A DNA stretch of 64,000 nucleotides from Desulfolutivibrio sulfoxidireducens. Lineage in GTDB: Bacteria > Desulfobacterota > Desulfovibrionia > Desulfovibrionales > Desulfovibrionaceae. Below are positions 62,735 through 64,000 of this stretch, one piece after another. Both the position numbers and the translations under genes were made by a program. Within the stretch, counting starts at the first letter, position 1, and each line of letters begins with the position of its first letter. The notes under the pieces were generated by a model. The model searched no databases and was not told the DNA's origin. It saw only the letters and a program-made list of their open reading frames with translations. The stretch is taken from contig NZ_CP045508.1 of the NCBI RefSeq assembly GCF_013376475.1, forward strand, positions 124,001 through 188,000. The letters run 5' to 3'.

Positions 62735-63208
62735 TTCGAGCCTCTTGCCAAAGGGCGCTTGTGAGGGCGCGGTTGGAGCGGCCAAAGGACAAAACCGCCC
62801 TCTCCCGGACGCGTCATGTCGTGCCCGACCTCGCGTCCCCGGCATTCGAAAAAGACGTCGTCGCGAAAAACGGGCATGGGGGGTCCTTCCGGTCGCGCGT
62901 TCCGATCAGGAAATACAAATCCTGTGCCTGCGATGCGCAGCATGTGGAACCTGCTTATTTCATTGTCGAAGTACGTTATGGATCAAGAAGAAGGGGAAAG
63001 GCGTTCCACTTTTTTTGGATGAACCCGCCCCGAGAAAACGTTTCGCCACCAGTGGAGCAGCGCCACCTCTCCGGGCTGGAGAAAGAGGGCGGGCCTCGCA
63101 CATGTATGGCGAAGAGTGCGGTCGAAAACACGCTGTCGCTTGCGCGCGGGAGTGGTCAAGTGCTAGGATTGCCCTTGTTACCATGACGATGGGGGTGGGC
63201 CGTTGAAA
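62735..63208. other. 474-bp divergent intergenic region
   Basis: It lies between the hybrid kinase and a rightward sensor gene. Small overlapping frames exist on both strands but none has protein-like composition. An AT-rich patch at about 62915-63000 probably holds promoters for one or both genes. Confidence 0.45.
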
Positions 63209-64000
63209 ATGGTCTTGGTGTTTCTGGCCATGGCGCTTGCCGCCCTGGGCGCGCAGCCGTCAAAGGCGAATCCTCCACCGTCGGAAGATATATTGGTTTT
63301 GCTTTCCTATGACGTTCGGGACAAGTGGTCGTCCACGGTCCTGGAAGGCCTGGCCGCTGTCTTGGCCGGTTCCCAGGCGCACATGCATGTGGAATGCCTT
63401 GACGCCCGTCGCCACCAGGGCGAGGCGTACCTTTCGGACTTTGAGCGGTTTCTCGCCTCGAAATATGCGGCTACCGGTTTCAAGATGGCGATAGTCGTCG
63501 ACAACGCGGCCTTTGACTTCCTGCTGCGATTCAGGCCCACGTTCAAGCCCGGACTCCCGATCGTGTTCTGCGGGGTCAACAACGTTCAAGCCGGGATGCT
63601 GCGCGGCCATGGCGACATCACCGGCGTCAACGAGGCCGTGGATATCGTCGGCACGGTTCGACTCGCGCTCCGGCTTTTTCCCGGGGCATCACGCCTGGCC
63701 GTGGTGGCGGGGTCCACCGGCGTGGGGGGCGTCAACCTGGAGAACTTCCGCGCGAGCATCCCGGCCTTTCCCCGAAAGGTCGCCATCCAGGAGTTCGTGG
63801 ATGTCCAACGGGATGGCCTTGCCCAAACCCTGGCCGACCTGCCGCGCGACAGCATCCTCCTGCGCCTGGACAACCTGCGTGAACCGGACGGGTCGAGCAC
63901 CCCTTTGGACCAGAGCATCGCCCTCCTCTCGACGTATGCCCCGTGCCCCGTCTTCTCCTTCTGGGACTTCGACATGGGGGGTGGCGCGCTGGGCGGTGTC
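63209..64000 (+). CDS. exported ABC_sub_bind-type sensory protein, probably kinase N-terminus (cut by window end)
   Basis: The frame stays open to the end of the window (264 codons). It begins with a signal peptide (MVLVFLAMALAALGAQPSKA) and continues with ILVLLSYDVRDKWSSTVLEG, FLASKYAATGFKMAIVVDN, LPIVFCGVNNVQA and ITGVNEAVDIVGTVRLALRL. This is the pattern of the ABC_sub_bind family. In Desulfovibrio-type genomes such domains often form the periplasmic sensor of PAS or histidine-kinase proteins, but the rest of the gene is outside the window. An in-frame TTG two codons earlier is an alternative start. Confidence 0.75.
   Translation, partial: MVLVFLAMALAALGAQPSKANPPPSEDILVLLSYDVRDKWSSTVLEGLAAVLAGSQAHMHVECLDARRHQGEAYLSDFERFLASKYAATGFKMAIVVDNAAFDFLLRFRPTFKPGLPIVFCGVNNVQAGMLRGHGDITGVNEAVDIVGTVRLALRLFPGASRLAVVAGSTGVGGVNLENFRASIPAFPRKVAIQEFVDVQRDGLAQTLADLPRDSILLRLDNLREPDGSSTPLDQSIALLSTYAPCPVFSFWDFDMGGGALGGV

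Overview
The window looks like chromosome of a high-GC sulfate-reducing deltaproteobacterium of the Desulfovibrio type (Desulfovibrionaceae). The supporting signs are GC-rich core genes, dense two-component signalling, an aldehyde:ferredoxin oxidoreductase and a complete membrane-bound DmsABC-type molybdoenzyme operon. The organism is an inference from gene content; no rRNA or marker gene is present to prove it.

Layout. 1-9040 is ordinary core: a hybrid histidine kinase overlapping a REC-PAS-GGDEF-EAL protein, a stand-alone receiver, an RlpA/SPOR lipoprotein, an IHF-alpha-like protein, a HIT protein and a radical SAM enzyme. Next come tRNA-Gln(CUG) and tRNA-Glu(UUC). The 3' part of tRNA-Glu recurs exactly at 22901 and 32750, so 9.2-32.8 kb reads as two genomic islands stacked at one attachment site. 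The first (9.2-22.9 kb) holds integrase and helicase debris, a giant STAND-ATPase/BTAD regulator, and a convergent six-gene block of exported proteins: five alpha/beta-hydrolases and one lipoprotein. The second (22.9-32.8 kb) holds an intact IS3-family element with target-site duplication, a frameshifted IS4-like transposase, a ferredoxin plus aldehyde:ferredoxin oxidoreductase pair, and a frameshifted 7TM-type sensor kinase.

Downstream of the islands is a scar zone (33-34.6 kb) with a small repeat protein, an umuC remnant and the N-terminal fragment of a second 7TM-type sensor, then another member of the same hydrolase family (34.6 kb). 36.1-39.3 kb is a tight three-gene operon that splits a PEP-synthase-like machine into an ATP-grasp subunit and a phosphohistidine-swivel subunit, with a phosphotransacylase-fold protein between them. 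This resembles phenylphosphate synthase in architecture.

39.8-53.1 kb is a divergent locus of exported or membrane proteins: a caspase-fold peptidase, a DUF1566 protein and lipoproteins on one strand; a CHASE2 adenylate/guanylate cyclase, a FecR/CsgG/DUF4384 protein, an OmpA-like protein and a 1282-residue TPR-CHAT protein on the other. Two clan-CD peptidase folds beside a cyclase with an extracytoplasmic sensor and cell-wall-binding partners suggest an uncharacterised envelope signalling or proteolysis system.

53.3-62.7 kb is a respiratory operon (dmsA-dmsB-dmsC-torD-ferredoxin) preceded by a sigma54-like promoter, an NtrC-type regulator and a hybrid kinase with a periplasmic solute-binding sensor, all on one strand. 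This fits substrate-induced S-oxide or N-oxide respiration. The window ends inside another ABC_sub_bind-type sensor gene.
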